In this document: piece after piece, positions 10,217 through 18,876 of the stretch | How the letters are laid out: each line of letters starts with the position of its first letter | Position numbering within the stretch: position 1 is the first letter of the stretch | Assembly: GCF_000956405.1 (NCBI RefSeq) | Contig: NZ_JYIV01000030.1 | Coordinates: 248,001-312,000, forward strand | Source: Microbacterium oxydans | Lineage (GTDB): Bacteria > Actinomycetota > Actinomycetes > Actinomycetales > Microbacteriaceae | Direction: 5' to 3' | Length of the DNA: 64,000 nt | Made by a program: the position numbers and the translations under genes | The notes under the pieces: model-generated | What the model was told of the DNA's origin: nothing | The model's input: the letters and a program-made list of their open reading frames with translations, nothing else | Databases searched by the model: none

Positions 10217-11553
10217 TGAACTTCGAGAAGCGGACAGGCCCCGACTTCGGCGCTGACGCCCCGGTGTACCCGACTCAGGGTGTGCCCGACTGGTATCGGG
10301 ACGCGAAGCTCGGATTCTTCGTCCACTGGGGGCTGTACTCGGTGCCGGCCTGGGCGGTGCAGCACGGCGACGGCGTGAACATCCCCACCGAGGACGCGTA
10401 CGCCTGGCATCAGTACGCCGAGTGGTACGGCAACACCGTGCGGATCGCGGGCAGCCCCACCTGGGAACGTCACCAGCAGCTGTTCGGCCCCGGCACCTCG
10501 TACGAGGACCTGGCCGATCGGTGGGACGCCTCGGCATTCGACGCGGATGCCTTCGTGGGCGAGCTGGTCGGTGCCGGGGCCAAGTACATCGTCCCCACGA
10601 CCAAGCACCACGAGGGTTTCTGCCTCTGGGACACGGCGACCACCGGTTTCAACGCGGTCGCACGCGGCCCGCGCCGTGACCTGATCTCGGAGTTCCACGA
10701 CGCCACCCGCCGCGCGGGGGCGAAGTTCGGCGTGTACTACTCCGGCGCGCTCGACTGGCACGTGAGCGACTTCCCGCCGATCGAGTCCGACACCGACCTG
10801 TTCCGCTTCCGTCGCAACGATGCGCACTTCGCCCGCTACTCGGCCGCCCAGCTCGAAGAGCTCGTGTCCCGCTTCTCGCCGGACGTGCTGTGGAACGACA
10901 TCGAGTGGCCCGACGGTGGCAAGGGGCACGACGAGTATGCGGTCGCCGCCCTCCTGGAGCGATACTTCGCTGCGGTGCCCGACGGCGTCGTCAACGACCG
11001 CTGGGGCGTTCCGTATCACGGCTTCCTCACCCGCGAGTACACGGACATCCCCGAGATCATCCCTGAGCCATGGGAGTCGACGCGTGGACTCGGCTACTCC
11101 TTCGGGTTCAACCAGGCCGAGGACGAACGCCACTCCCTTTCGGGTGCGGCGCTGATCCGTCTGCTCATCGATGTGGTGGCGAAGAACGGCAACCTGCTGA
11201 TCAACGTGGGGCCCGCGGCCGACGGTTCCATCCCGGAACTGCAGCGCCGTGCGATGCGTGAGCTCGGCACCTGGCTGCAGACGAACGGAGATGCGATCTA
11301 CGGCACGCGGCCGTGGATCCGGATGGGGGAGCGCACCGGCGCTCCCCGTCGATACACGACCACCGGGTCGACCGTGCACGTGCATGCCCTCGACCCCAGC
11401 GTCGGGACCCTCGACCTGCCTGACGAGCTCGTGCAGTCCGACCTCCGGTGGACCGACGGCAGTGCGGTCGAGAAGGTCGACGGTGCGTCTGAGGTCGTGG
11501 TGATTCCCGCGCGTCTGCGCGAAGAGGCCGTCGCGGTGCTGTCCGCAGGCTGA
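10213..11553 (+). CDS. Alpha-L-fucosidase, GH29 (second of two)
   Basis: 446 aa, closer to canonical GH29 than the copy at 1857. The barrel starts AKLGFFVHWGLYSVPAWA and continues with IVPTTKHHEGFCLWDT, FGVYYSGALDWH and SPDVLWNDIEWPDGG. The last carries the nucleophile Asp229 in the same setting as bacterial GH29 enzymes. GNLLINVGPAADG closes the catalytic domain, and a short beta-rich C-terminal domain follows. No signal peptide is present, so it is cytoplasmic. ATG 10213 overlaps the M81 stop as ATGA; a second ATG follows immediately at 10216. It is the last gene of the transporter operon and is followed by a strong hairpin. Confidence 0.93.
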   Translation: MMNFEKRTGPDFGADAPVYPTQGVPDWYRDAKLGFFVHWGLYSVPAWAVQHGDGVNIPTEDAYAWHQYAEWYGNTVRIAGSPTWERHQQLFGPGTSYEDLADRWDASAFDADAFVGELVGAGAKYIVPTTKHHEGFCLWDTATTGFNAVARGPRRDLISEFHDATRRAGAKFGVYYSGALDWHVSDFPPIESDTDLFRFRRNDAHFARYSAAQLEELVSRFSPDVLWNDIEWPDGGKGHDEYAVAALLERYFAAVPDGVVNDRWGVPYHGFLTREYTDIPEIIPEPWESTRGLGYSFGFNQAEDERHSLSGAALIRLLIDVVAKNGNLLINVGPAADGSIPELQRRAMRELGTWLQTNGDAIYGTRPWIRMGERTGAPRRYTTTGSTVHVHALDPSVGTLDLPDELVQSDLRWTDGSAVEKVDGASEVVVIPARLREEAVAVLSAG

Positions 11554-11572
11554 GACGGACGGATCGCGACGA

Positions 11573-11612
11573 GGCGAGGGCCCCTCCGACCTGCTTCGGA
11601 GGGGCCCTCGCC
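11573..11612. terminator. Bidirectional hairpin terminator between convergent genes
   Basis: A perfect 17-bp stem (11573-11589 with 11596-11612) and a 6-nt loop lie 19 nt after the fucosidase stop and 14 nt from the stop of the convergent dehydrogenase gene. It can serve both directions. Confidence 0.88.
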
Positions 11613-11626
11613 GTATCCATACGGAG

Positions 11627-14461
11627 TCAGCCCCGCGTGAGTTCCTCGAGCACCTCGATCACGTGACGGTACGGCCGGCCGGTGGCGCGGGTCATGCCGA
11701 TCTCGCAGGTGCGGTTGGCGGACACGAACGCATCGAAAGCGCCCTGTGCGTGCTCGGCGGCGGCGATCTCCGCAGACTCCTGAGCCGTCGCACTGGCGGT
11801 GAGCTCCGGGTGCAGCATGCCGCGGTCGCCCGCGAAGGCGCAGCAACCCCAGCCCTCGGGAACGAACACGTCTTCCGCGACGGCTTCGGCGATCGCGGTC
11901 AGCGCTCCCGTGGCTCCGAGAGCCGTCGTGGAGCACGTCGGATGCACGGCGACGGTGGGCAGCTTCGCGGGCACGCTCAGCTTCGGCAGCACCTCGCGCG
12001 CCACGAAGGTCGTCGCGTCCTCGATGCGAAGCCCGGTGTATCGGGGATTCTTCGCGACGGCCTGTGCGAGCATCACGTCCAGACCCTCGGTGCAGGAGGC
12101 TGCGTCGCACACCACGGGAAGCTCGCCTCCGCGGCTGGCCTCCCACAGCGAATCGAGCACCCGGTCCGACATCAGGGCATAGCCGTCCAGATGCCCCTTC
12201 GACTTCCAGGGCGTGCCGCAGCAGAGGCCGCCGTTCTCCTCCGGGATCACGACGGGGATGTCCGCGCGGTCCAGGAGTGCGCGCAGCGCGTCGCGTGAAC
12301 CCGCACCGTCTCCCTCCGCACCGAACATGGTGCCGATGCAGGCGCCGAAGAAGACGGCCTGCGCATCGGCAGGGGCCGCGGGGCGCGGCGGCTTCGAACC
12401 GCCGTGAGGGAGGCCGCCGTCGTAGAGCGGCACGGTGTCGGCCCCGAGAACCGCGCGGCCGAGGTGCGTGACCCCGCGGACCAGAGGGGCGGGGAGGGCA
12501 TCCGCAACGGTGAGTGCGACGCCGCCGGCGCGGGTGACCGTGCTCCAGTGCTTAGCGGCGGTGCTCCACACCGCGCCCTCGACCGCGTTCGACTGCTCGG
12601 CCCGAAGCCGACGCACCAGGTCGCCTGTGTTGATGTCCACCGGGCAGGCCACGCCGCACATGCCGTCGACCGCACAGGTCTGCACTCCGTCGTAGTCGTA
12701 GTCCTTCTGCAGGTCGCGCAGCAGTTCGGTGTCGCCCTGCTCCTCGGCCCATGCCATGTCGCGGCGGATCACGATGCGCTGTCGAGGCGTGAGCGTGATG
12801 CTCTTGCTGGGACAGGTCGGCTCGCAGTAGCCGCATTCGACGCAGCGGTCGACTTCCTTCTCCACCGTCGGCACCCGCTTGAGGTCGTGCAGGTAGGAGT
12901 CGGGGTCATCGGAGAGCACCACGCCCGGGTTCAGGATGCCGTCCGGGTCGAGGAGCTTCTTGATGTCCCACATCATGTCGGTGAGCTCGTCGCCGTACTG
13001 CCGGCGCACGAACGGCGCCATGATGCGACCGGTGCCATGCTCCGCCTTCAGCGACCCCTGCTGTGAGAGCACGAGCTCGACGAGGTCGTCGGTGAAGCGC
13101 CGATACCGCGCGACGCTGTCCGCATCGTCGAAGCGCTCGTTGAGGAGGAAGTGGACATTGCCGTCCTTGGCGTGCCCGAAGATGACCGAGCCCTCGTAGC
13201 CGTGCTCGGAGAACAGCTCGATGAGGCGCTCGCAGGTGTGCAGGAGACGAGGGACGGGGACCACGATGTCTTCCAACAGCGCGGTGGTCCCGGAAGGTCG
13301 GGCGCCCGCGACCGCCGTGTACAGACCCTTGCGCACGTGCCACAGCGCCGCGCGCTCAGCCGCGTCCGTGGTGAGGCGAGGGGCGACGGCGAGGGGCAGG
13401 GCCTCGAAGTGAGCTTGGGCGGTGGCGCTCGACGTGGCGAGGGCATCTGCGTCCGGTGCGTGCACCTCGACCAGCAGAGCGGCGTGTCCCTGCACCTCGA
13501 TCTCGGCGATGGCAGCCGGCACGTCGCTCAACCCCTGCGCCACTCGCAGCGAGGCCGCATCCATCAGCTCGATCGTGGCGAGACCCAGTCGCGTGAGATC
13601 AGGAAGCGCCGTCATAGCGGCGGACAGCGTCTCGAAGACCAGCAGGCCGGTCGCGATCGCCGGGCGCACCTCGATCGTCCGGAAGCGCGCCTCCGCCACG
13701 AAAGCGAGGGTTCCCTCGGAGCCGATGACGAGGTGCTCCAGGATGCGCACCGGGTCGTCGAAGTCGAGAAGTGCGTTGAGCCCGTAGCCCATCGTGTTCT
13801 TCATCGAGAACTGCTGACGGAGGAAGGCGACGTGCTCGGGGGAGGCCAGCAGACGCTCCCGCAGGGAGAGCAGCCCTTCGGTGATCGCAGGTTCCGCCAC
13901 GCGGAGCACCTCGGTCGCATCCGGGCGGCCGGTGTCGAGGATCGTGCCGCTGGGAAGCACGATCGTCATCGACGCGATCGTCCGGTACGAGTTCTCCGTG
14001 ATCCCGCACGCCATGCCGCTGGAGTTGTTCGCGACGACCCCGCCGATCGTGCACGCGATCTCGCTCGCCGGGTCGGGGCCGAGCTTGCGGCGGTACCTCG
14101 CGAGTCTGGTGTTGACCTGGCGCACCGTCGCCCCTGGCCCGACACGGACCGACGCGCCCTCGTCCTCGACACGGATGTCGCGGAAGCCGCTGCGGGTGTC
14201 GACCAGGATGTCCCCGCTGACGCTCTGACCTGAGAGGCTCGTGCCGCCCGAGCGGAACGTCATGGTGCGTCCGGCGGCTCTGACCGCCCCGAAGGCACGG
14301 GCGACGCCATCCGCATCGGCGGGGGAGAGGACGGCATCCGGGATCAGCAGGTAGTGGGATGCGTCGTGGGCACGAGCGAAGCGATCGATCGAGCGCGAGT
14401 GGACCTGCGTCGTCGGTCCCAGCAGCGCGGGATCCAGCGGCTCGGCGAGGGTGGTCGTCAC
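11627..14461 (-). CDS. FAD/Fe-S 2-hydroxyacid (D-lactate/glycolate-type) dehydrogenase
   Basis: 944 aa fusion protein. The N-terminal FAD-binding_4 domain (TFRSGGTSLSGQSVSGD, about 80-300) and FAD-oxidase C-terminal domain (to about 530) match GlcD/Dld. Two [4Fe-4S] clusters follow (CVECGYCEPTC near 540, CAVDGMCGVACP near 592), then two GlcF-like CCG domains (ENGGLCCGTPWKSKG and WGCCAFAGDRGM). It should oxidise a D-2-hydroxy acid and pass electrons to the respiratory chain at the membrane. GTG 14461 is preceded by AGAGGAG on its own strand; the frame stays open upstream but would run across the divergent GntR gene. Divergence from a GntR/FCD regulator with a palindrome between them points to lactate- or glycolate-responsive control. 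Confidence 0.9.
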   Translation of the reverse strand: MTTTLAEPLDPALLGPTTQVHSRSIDRFARAHDASHYLLIPDAVLSPADADGVARAFGAVRAAGRTMTFRSGGTSLSGQSVSGDILVDTRSGFRDIRVEDEGASVRVGPGATVRQVNTRLARYRRKLGPDPASEIACTIGGVVANNSSGMACGITENSYRTIASMTIVLPSGTILDTGRPDATEVLRVAEPAITEGLLSLRERLLASPEHVAFLRQQFSMKNTMGYGLNALLDFDDPVRILEHLVIGSEGTLAFVAEARFRTIEVRPAIATGLLVFETLSAAMTALPDLTRLGLATIELMDAASLRVAQGLSDVPAAIAEIEVQGHAALLVEVHAPDADALATSSATAQAHFEALPLAVAPRLTTDAAERAALWHVRKGLYTAVAGARPSGTTALLEDIVVPVPRLLHTCERLIELFSEHGYEGSVIFGHAKDGNVHFLLNERFDDADSVARYRRFTDDLVELVLSQQGSLKAEHGTGRIMAPFVRRQYGDELTDMMWDIKKLLDPDGILNPGVVLSDDPDSYLHDLKRVPTVEKEVDRCVECGYCEPTCPSKSITLTPRQRIVIRRDMAWAEEQGDTELLRDLQKDYDYDGVQTCAVDGMCGVACPVDINTGDLVRRLRAEQSNAVEGAVWSTAAKHWSTVTRAGGVALTVADALPAPLVRGVTHLGRAVLGADTVPLYDGGLPHGGSKPPRPAAPADAQAVFFGACIGTMFGAEGDGAGSRDALRALLDRADIPVVIPEENGGLCCGTPWKSKGHLDGYALMSDRVLDSLWEASRGGELPVVCDAASCTEGLDVMLAQAVAKNPRYTGLRIEDATTFVAREVLPKLSVPAKLPTVAVHPTCSTTALGATGALTAIAEAVAEDVFVPEGWGCCAFAGDRGMLHPELTASATAQESAEIAAAEHAQGAFDAFVSANRTCEIGMTRATGRPYRHVIEVLEELTRG

Positions 14462-14486
14462 GGTGCTCCTCTGCTCCGTCGGAATA

Positions 14487-14497
14487 TTGTCAGACAA
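14487..14497. promoter_or_regulatory. GntR/FadR-type operator
   Basis: TTGTC-A-GACAA is a perfect odd palindrome in the 73-nt region between the dehydrogenase and the GntR gene. It fits the FadR-subfamily pattern TNGTNNNACNA used by LldR-like regulators. It would control both divergent genes. Binding by the adjacent regulator is inferred from position and family. Confidence 0.75.
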
Positions 14498-14534
14498 GTG
14501 TACCGACTGTGCGATGCTTCGATAGGCTGACCGG

Positions 14535-15197
14535 ATGACCACCCTTCCGGAAGCGCCGCTCGGAGTGGTCGGCGTCGTCGATGCCGTGACTGTGCAGCTG
14601 CGCGGTCGCATCCTGAGCGGTGAGATCCGCTCCGGCGCCCCGATCACCGAGGCCGCGGTGTCGCAGACCTTCGGTGTGGCCCGTCCGAGCGCGAAAGCGG
14701 CGATCGAGCAGCTCGTCGCCAGCGGCCTACTCGTGCGCACCGCGCACCGGAGCGCGCGCGTCGTCGACATCGACTCCGTGACCGTGCGTGACGTGTATCG
14801 CACCAGGACACGTCTGGAGAGCGCGGCGCTGCGTGAGCTGGCGACGACGAGGACGGTGCCCGCTGCGGCGCTCGCGGCGAACGCGGAGATCCTGGCGATG
14901 CCGGAAGGTCCCGACCCGGCGACCGTCGATCCCGACCTCCGGTTCCACACGGCACTCATCGACGCACTCGACAGCGAGCGCACCGGCCGCATGTACCGCA
15001 GCGTCCTCGACGAGGTGCGGCTCTGCATGGCGCAGGTGCAGGGGCGCCGTCTGCTCGATGCCGCGGACATCTCCGCACAACACGCCGACATCCTCGAAGC
15101 CGTCGCCTCAGGGGATGGGGAACGGGCGGCCGCGCTGCTCGAAGCCCACCTGTCGTCTGCGGAGGAGCGACTGGTGGAGGCGCTCGACGCGGACTAG
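14535..15197 (+). CDS. GntR-family regulator with FCD domain (LldR-like)
   Basis: 220 aa. The winged helix (about 17-75, ITEAAVSQTFGVARPSAKAA) is followed by an all-helical FCD ligand-binding domain; its usual metal-binding Asp/His positions are represented by DPDLRFHTALIDAL (about 135) and HADILEAV (about 185). It probably represses the divergent FAD/Fe-S dehydrogenase until a hydroxy acid binds. The ATG has no Shine-Dalgarno and lies 6 nt after TAGGCT (14523-14528), so the message is probably leaderless. The stop converges on the next gene with 13 nt between. Confidence 0.88.
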   Translation: MTTLPEAPLGVVGVVDAVTVQLRGRILSGEIRSGAPITEAAVSQTFGVARPSAKAAIEQLVASGLLVRTAHRSARVVDIDSVTVRDVYRTRTRLESAALRELATTRTVPAAALAANAEILAMPEGPDPATVDPDLRFHTALIDALDSERTGRMYRSVLDEVRLCMAQVQGRRLLDAADISAQHADILEAVASGDGERAAALLEAHLSSAEERLVEALDAD

Positions 15198-15210
15198 CGT
15201 CGGGCCGCGG

Positions 15211-16164
15211 TCACTGCGCCGGTGCTTCCTCGACGACGATGGGTGCCTCCGCGGGGTCGGCCCAGACCGGCGCGGGGAGGACCGTGTCGACCTGGCCTGC
15301 CTGGATCGCGCGCAGAGCCTCGGTGATCTCCTCGTCGTTCTCCGGCACCGGGAGGCCGCAGGCGCGCAGCTCGGAGCCGAACTGCAGGGTGAGACGGATC
15401 TTTCCCGCCTCGACGGCCTGAGCGGTCGTACCGGTGCGGATCGCGCTTCCGGTCTGGATCGCGGGCACCTCATCGCAGACGTGGTACACCTTGCCACCGT
15501 CGACCCAGACGACCTCGTCCTTGCCGAGGAGCTGGATCACGGCCGACTGGTCTGCCGTGTACTGCTCGACGGACGGCGGGTTGAAGTCGGCGCCGATGAA
15601 CACCGCGAGGGCGGCGAGCACGACGCCGACGATCCCGGCTGTGGCCTTCTGGCCTTTGTCCATGTCCTTGTTGAGGAAGATCAGGATGACGAGCGGGAGG
15701 AAGGCGACGACAGCGATGATGGCGCCGAGCTGGTTCTGCACGAAGAACCGTGTCTTGTCCGCTCTACGGGCCGGGTCGAGGCGATTGGCCTTCTTCCAGA
15801 GCACGGAACCCGTGATGGACAGGGCGGCGATCACGACGAGCAGCACGAGGAGTGTGATGAACGCCCACTGCGGGAAGGTCGCCGTGACGCCCTGCTCCTC
15901 CAGCAACCCCGTGTCGGGGTCGCGCACCAGAGTGCCGTCCTCGCCGACGAAGACCCGCTGACGCAGGAGCCAGAAGATGCCGACGCCCTCTCCGATGATC
16001 GCGACCGCCCAGAGGATGCCGGCGATCCAACGGAAACGCGTGGCCTTCGCCTTCGCTTCCGGAGTCGGGACCCAGCCGGCGGGTGGCTCGGGAGTGGAGG
16101 TGGCGGGTGTCGAGCCTGCGGGCGTCGATCCGCTGCTGGCATCCGTCTTGTCGCTGTCGGCCAC
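15211..16164 (-). CDS. Four-helix membrane protein of unknown function
   Basis: 317 aa, not recognised. A Ser/Thr/Pro-rich cytoplasmic start (about 40 residues) is followed by hydrophobic segments near 47-66, 100-121, 144-162 and 173-191. A C-terminal soluble domain (about 200-317) has two Cys (HVCDEVPAIQ, LRACGLPVP) and an acidic, Pro-rich end. GTG 16164 is preceded by GGGGGA on its strand. It is divergent from the small membrane protein genes at 16250 and 16747 and sits next to serA, but nothing ties it to serine synthesis. Confidence 0.75.
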   Translation of the reverse strand: MADSDKTDASSGSTPAGSTPATSTPEPPAGWVPTPEAKAKATRFRWIAGILWAVAIIGEGVGIFWLLRQRVFVGEDGTLVRDPDTGLLEEQGVTATFPQWAFITLLVLLVVIAALSITGSVLWKKANRLDPARRADKTRFFVQNQLGAIIAVVAFLPLVILIFLNKDMDKGQKATAGIVGVVLAALAVFIGADFNPPSVEQYTADQSAVIQLLGKDEVVWVDGGKVYHVCDEVPAIQTGSAIRTGTTAQAVEAGKIRLTLQFGSELRACGLPVPENDEEITEALRAIQAGQVDTVLPAPVWADPAEAPIVVEEAPAQ

Positions 16165-16249
16165 GGTGTTCCCCCATCACGTCCGATGCCCGCCGTTCCG
16201 GCTCGAGGCAACCCCGATCCTAGTGGACCGCGTGTCCTACGCTGGGGAC

Positions 16250-16750
16250 ATGACTTCCGATTCCGACGACGCCCTCAGCTGGGACGGCGACGAGGCCTCG
16301 ACCTCCAAGGATCGCGCTCTTCCCCGCGGCTGGAACGCCGTCGGCCGGGGGAGCGACAAGGTGAGGAAGATCGAGGACGACCGCACCGTCGAACACGCGC
16401 ACCTCGGGGAGCCGTCGCCAGACGAGGAGCCGGTTCTCGTGGAGGAGCCGGGGGGACTGAGCACGCCGATGCTGCTGCTCGTGGGCGTGGTCGGCGGCGT
16501 CTACCTGCTCTACACGATCGGCTGGGTCGTCGGCGGACTGCGGCTTCAGCCGCTGGCGTCGTTCCTCGTCTCCGATGCGATGTTCCTGCCGTGGTTCTTC
16601 CTCGCGATCGCCGCTCCCACACTGTGGTTCCTGGCGAGCTGGGTGCTCACCCGGGGGAAGGCGGGCTGGATCCGCGTCGCCGTGCTGCTCGCCGGAGTCG
16701 TCCTGCTCGTTCCCTGGCCCTTCGTCACCGTGGGGGTGATCGGATCATGA
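16250..16750 (+). CDS. Small membrane protein with charged N-terminus, unknown function
   Basis: 166 aa, not recognised. Residues 1-75 are hydrophilic and acidic (starting MTSDSDDALSWDGDE). Three hydrophobic segments follow near 78-98, 110-128 and 140-160. The ATG lies 6 nt after TACGCT (16238-16243) with no Shine-Dalgarno, suggesting a leaderless transcript. The stop overlaps the next start (ATGA), so the two small membrane proteins are probably made together. Confidence 0.72.
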   Translation: MTSDSDDALSWDGDEASTSKDRALPRGWNAVGRGSDKVRKIEDDRTVEHAHLGEPSPDEEPVLVEEPGGLSTPMLLLVGVVGGVYLLYTIGWVVGGLRLQPLASFLVSDAMFLPWFFLAIAAPTLWFLASWVLTRGKAGWIRVAVLLAGVVLLVPWPFVTVGVIGS

Positions 16751-17082
16751 TGGCTTCCTCGACCGGAGCGCCGGTGTCCGCGGGTTCTCCCCGCTGGCTC
16801 GTCGGGCTCGTGATCGGACTGGCAGGTCTCTTCTACGCCTACGCCGTCTGGAACGCCGCGGCGCACCTGATCACGATGGCCCAGACCGGGCTGACCGGCG
16901 GAGGCTGGGCGACCCTGCTGTTCGGTGTCGTCTTCCCCGCGATCGTGTTCGCCTTCGCATACGTGATCGGACGACGGCGCAGGGTGGGCGAGCTGGCCCT
17001 CGTCTTCCTCGCCGGGCTCGGCGTGGTCGCCGTGTTCTGGATGAGTCTGATCGCCCTGAGCCTCACGATGCCGAGCGCCTGA
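16747..17082 (+). CDS. Small three-helix membrane protein, unknown function
   Basis: 111 aa, not recognised. Hydrophobic segments lie near 20-42, 53-75 and 83-105, with a basic loop GRRRRVGE between the second and third. ATG 16747 overlaps the upstream stop by 4 nt; a second ATG directly follows. It is coupled to the 16250 gene and ends 123 nt before serA. Confidence 0.7.
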   Translation: MMASSTGAPVSAGSPRWLVGLVIGLAGLFYAYAVWNAAAHLITMAQTGLTGGGWATLLFGVVFPAIVFAFAYVIGRRRRVGELALVFLAGLGVVAVFWMSLIALSLTMPSA

Positions 17083-17110
17083 GCCGCGCGTCGAGACGCG
17101 TCACACGGCA

Positions 17111-17138
17111 CGGAGCGCTCTCGGCGCTCCGGTAGAGT
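17111..17138 (+). promoter_or_regulatory. Hairpin plus -10 box before serA
   Basis: CGGAGCGC (17111-17118) and GCGCTCCG (17124-17131) form an 8-bp stem that may end transcription of the small membrane-protein genes. Directly after it TAGAGT (17133-17138) is a good -10 box; transcription from there would give serA a leader of about 60 nt. Confidence 0.5.
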
Positions 17139-17205
17139 TGTCGCGATCGCGCCCCCATGGTGTGCGGCGCATCGGCCCCTGCCGCGCTGCCCCGAAGGAT
17201 CCACT

Positions 17206-18810
17206 GTGCCGAAGCCTGTCGTGCTCATCGCCGAAGTACTCTCTCCCGCCACGATCGACGCTCTCGGTCCCGACTTCGACGTCCGGGATGTCGACGGCAC
17301 CGATCGCGAGGCGCTGTTCGCCGCACTCGCCGACGCCGACGCCGTGCTCGTGCGCTCCGCGACGCGCATCGACGAGGAAGCACTCGGCCACGCACCCAAG
17401 CTCAAGGTCGTCGCTCGCGCCGGAGTCGGACTCGACAACGTCGACATCAAGGCGGCGACGGCTGCCGGAGTCATGGTCGTCAACGCCCCGACCTCGAACA
17501 TCGTGTCCGCCGCGGAGCTCACGGTCGGCCACATCCTGAGCCTCGCCCGCCGCATCCCCGCCGCACACGCGTCGCTCGCTTCCGGCGCGTGGAAGCGCAG
17601 TTCCTTCACGGGAGCCGAGCTCTTCGAGAAGACGGTCGGGATCGTCGGCCTCGGTCGTATCGGCGCGCTCGTCGCCGCACGTCTCGCGGCGTTCGACATG
17701 CGTGTCGTCGCCTACGACCCCTACGTCACCTCGGCACGCGCCCAGCAGCTCGGCGTGCAGCTGCTCTCCCTCGACGAACTCGTCGCCGAGTCGGACTTCC
17801 TGACCATCCACATGCCCAAGACACCGGAGACGACGGGCATGATCGGCGCCGAGCAGTTCGCGGCGATGAAGCCGACCGCGTTCGTGGTGAATGTCGCCCG
17901 TGGCGGCCTCATCGACGAAGAGGCACTGCACGCGGCGCTCGTCGCCGGGGAGATCGCGGGTGCCGGTCTCGACGTCTTCACCTCGGAGCCACCCGCCGAG
18001 GGCGGCACGGCTCGTCCGCTGCTCGACCTCCCGAACGTGGTCGTCACGCCCCACCTCGGCGCGAGCACCGAGGAGGCGCAGGAGAAGGCAGGCGTCTCGG
18101 TCGCTCGTTCCGTGCGCCTCGCCCTGGGCGGTGACCTCGTCCCGGACGCGGTGAACGTGGCCGGCGGCGTCATCGACCCCTACGTGCGTCCCGGCATCTC
18201 GCTCGTCGAGAAGCTCGGCCAGATCTTCGCCGCGCTCGCGACGTCGCCGCTGACCAGCCTCGACGTCGAGGTGCACGGCGAGCTGAACGACTATGACGTG
18301 AGCGTGCTCAAGCTCGCCGCGCTCAAGGGCGTGTTCACCAACATCGTCAGTGAGACGGTGTCCTACGTGAACGCCCCGCTCCTCGCCGACCAGCGTGGGA
18401 TCGCGGTGCGGCTGCTCAAGGACGATGTGAGCGACGAGTACCGCAACGTCATCACCCTCAGCGGCGCACTGTCCGATGGCACCCAGCTCTCGGTGTCCGG
18501 CACGCTCACCGGTCCGAAGCAGACGGAGAAGCTCGTCGGCATCAACGACCACCGGCTCGAGCTGCCGATCGAGAAGCACCACGTCGTGATGCTCTACACC
18601 GACCGCCCTGGCATCGTCGCCGTGTACGGCCAAAAGTTCGGTGAGGCCGGCATCAACATCGCCGGAATGCAGATCGCGCGTCAGGCGGCAGGCGCCCAGG
18701 CGCTCAGTGTGCTGACGCTCGACTCGCCCGTCTCGGACGAGCTGCTCGACGACGTGCGCGGTGCGATCGACGCCGACCTGTTCCGTCAGATCGAGATCAC
18801 CGAGATCTGA
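17206..18810 (+). CDS. serA: D-3-phosphoglycerate dehydrogenase
   Basis: 534 aa, the long type 1 form found in actinobacteria. It oxidises 3-phosphoglycerate in the first step of serine synthesis. The NAD-binding motif GLGRIG is at 148-153. The substrate Arg sits in NVARGGLID and the catalytic His in VVTPHLGAST. An intervening ASB domain (about 320-450) and a C-terminal ACT domain (about 460-534, VVMLYTDRPGIVAVYGQKFGE) provide serine feedback. GTG 17206 follows GAAGGA (17194-17199). Confidence 0.97.
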   Translation: MPKPVVLIAEVLSPATIDALGPDFDVRDVDGTDREALFAALADADAVLVRSATRIDEEALGHAPKLKVVARAGVGLDNVDIKAATAAGVMVVNAPTSNIVSAAELTVGHILSLARRIPAAHASLASGAWKRSSFTGAELFEKTVGIVGLGRIGALVAARLAAFDMRVVAYDPYVTSARAQQLGVQLLSLDELVAESDFLTIHMPKTPETTGMIGAEQFAAMKPTAFVVNVARGGLIDEEALHAALVAGEIAGAGLDVFTSEPPAEGGTARPLLDLPNVVVTPHLGASTEEAQEKAGVSVARSVRLALGGDLVPDAVNVAGGVIDPYVRPGISLVEKLGQIFAALATSPLTSLDVEVHGELNDYDVSVLKLAALKGVFTNIVSETVSYVNAPLLADQRGIAVRLLKDDVSDEYRNVITLSGALSDGTQLSVSGTLTGPKQTEKLVGINDHRLELPIEKHHVVMLYTDRPGIVAVYGQKFGEAGINIAGMQIARQAAGAQALSVLTLDSPVSDELLDDVRGAIDADLFRQIEITEI

Positions 18811-18824
18811 TCGGCAGACGCAGC

Positions 18825-18859
18825 AGAGAGGGCGGGAGCGTGAAGCTCCCGCCCTCTCT
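18825..18859. terminator. Hairpin terminator between serA and the TetR gene
   Basis: A perfect 15-bp stem (18825-18839 with 18845-18859) and a 5-nt loop lie between two convergent stops, 14 nt after serA and 17 nt from the TetR gene end. Confidence 0.87.
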
Positions 18860-18876
18860 CGTTCCTGCGTTGATCC

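Noticed and set aside
14462..15091. N-terminal extension of the FAD/Fe-S dehydrogenase on the minus strand
   Set aside because: It lies antisense to the GntR gene and its composition is a shadow. GTG 14461 has AGAGGAG and the family start.
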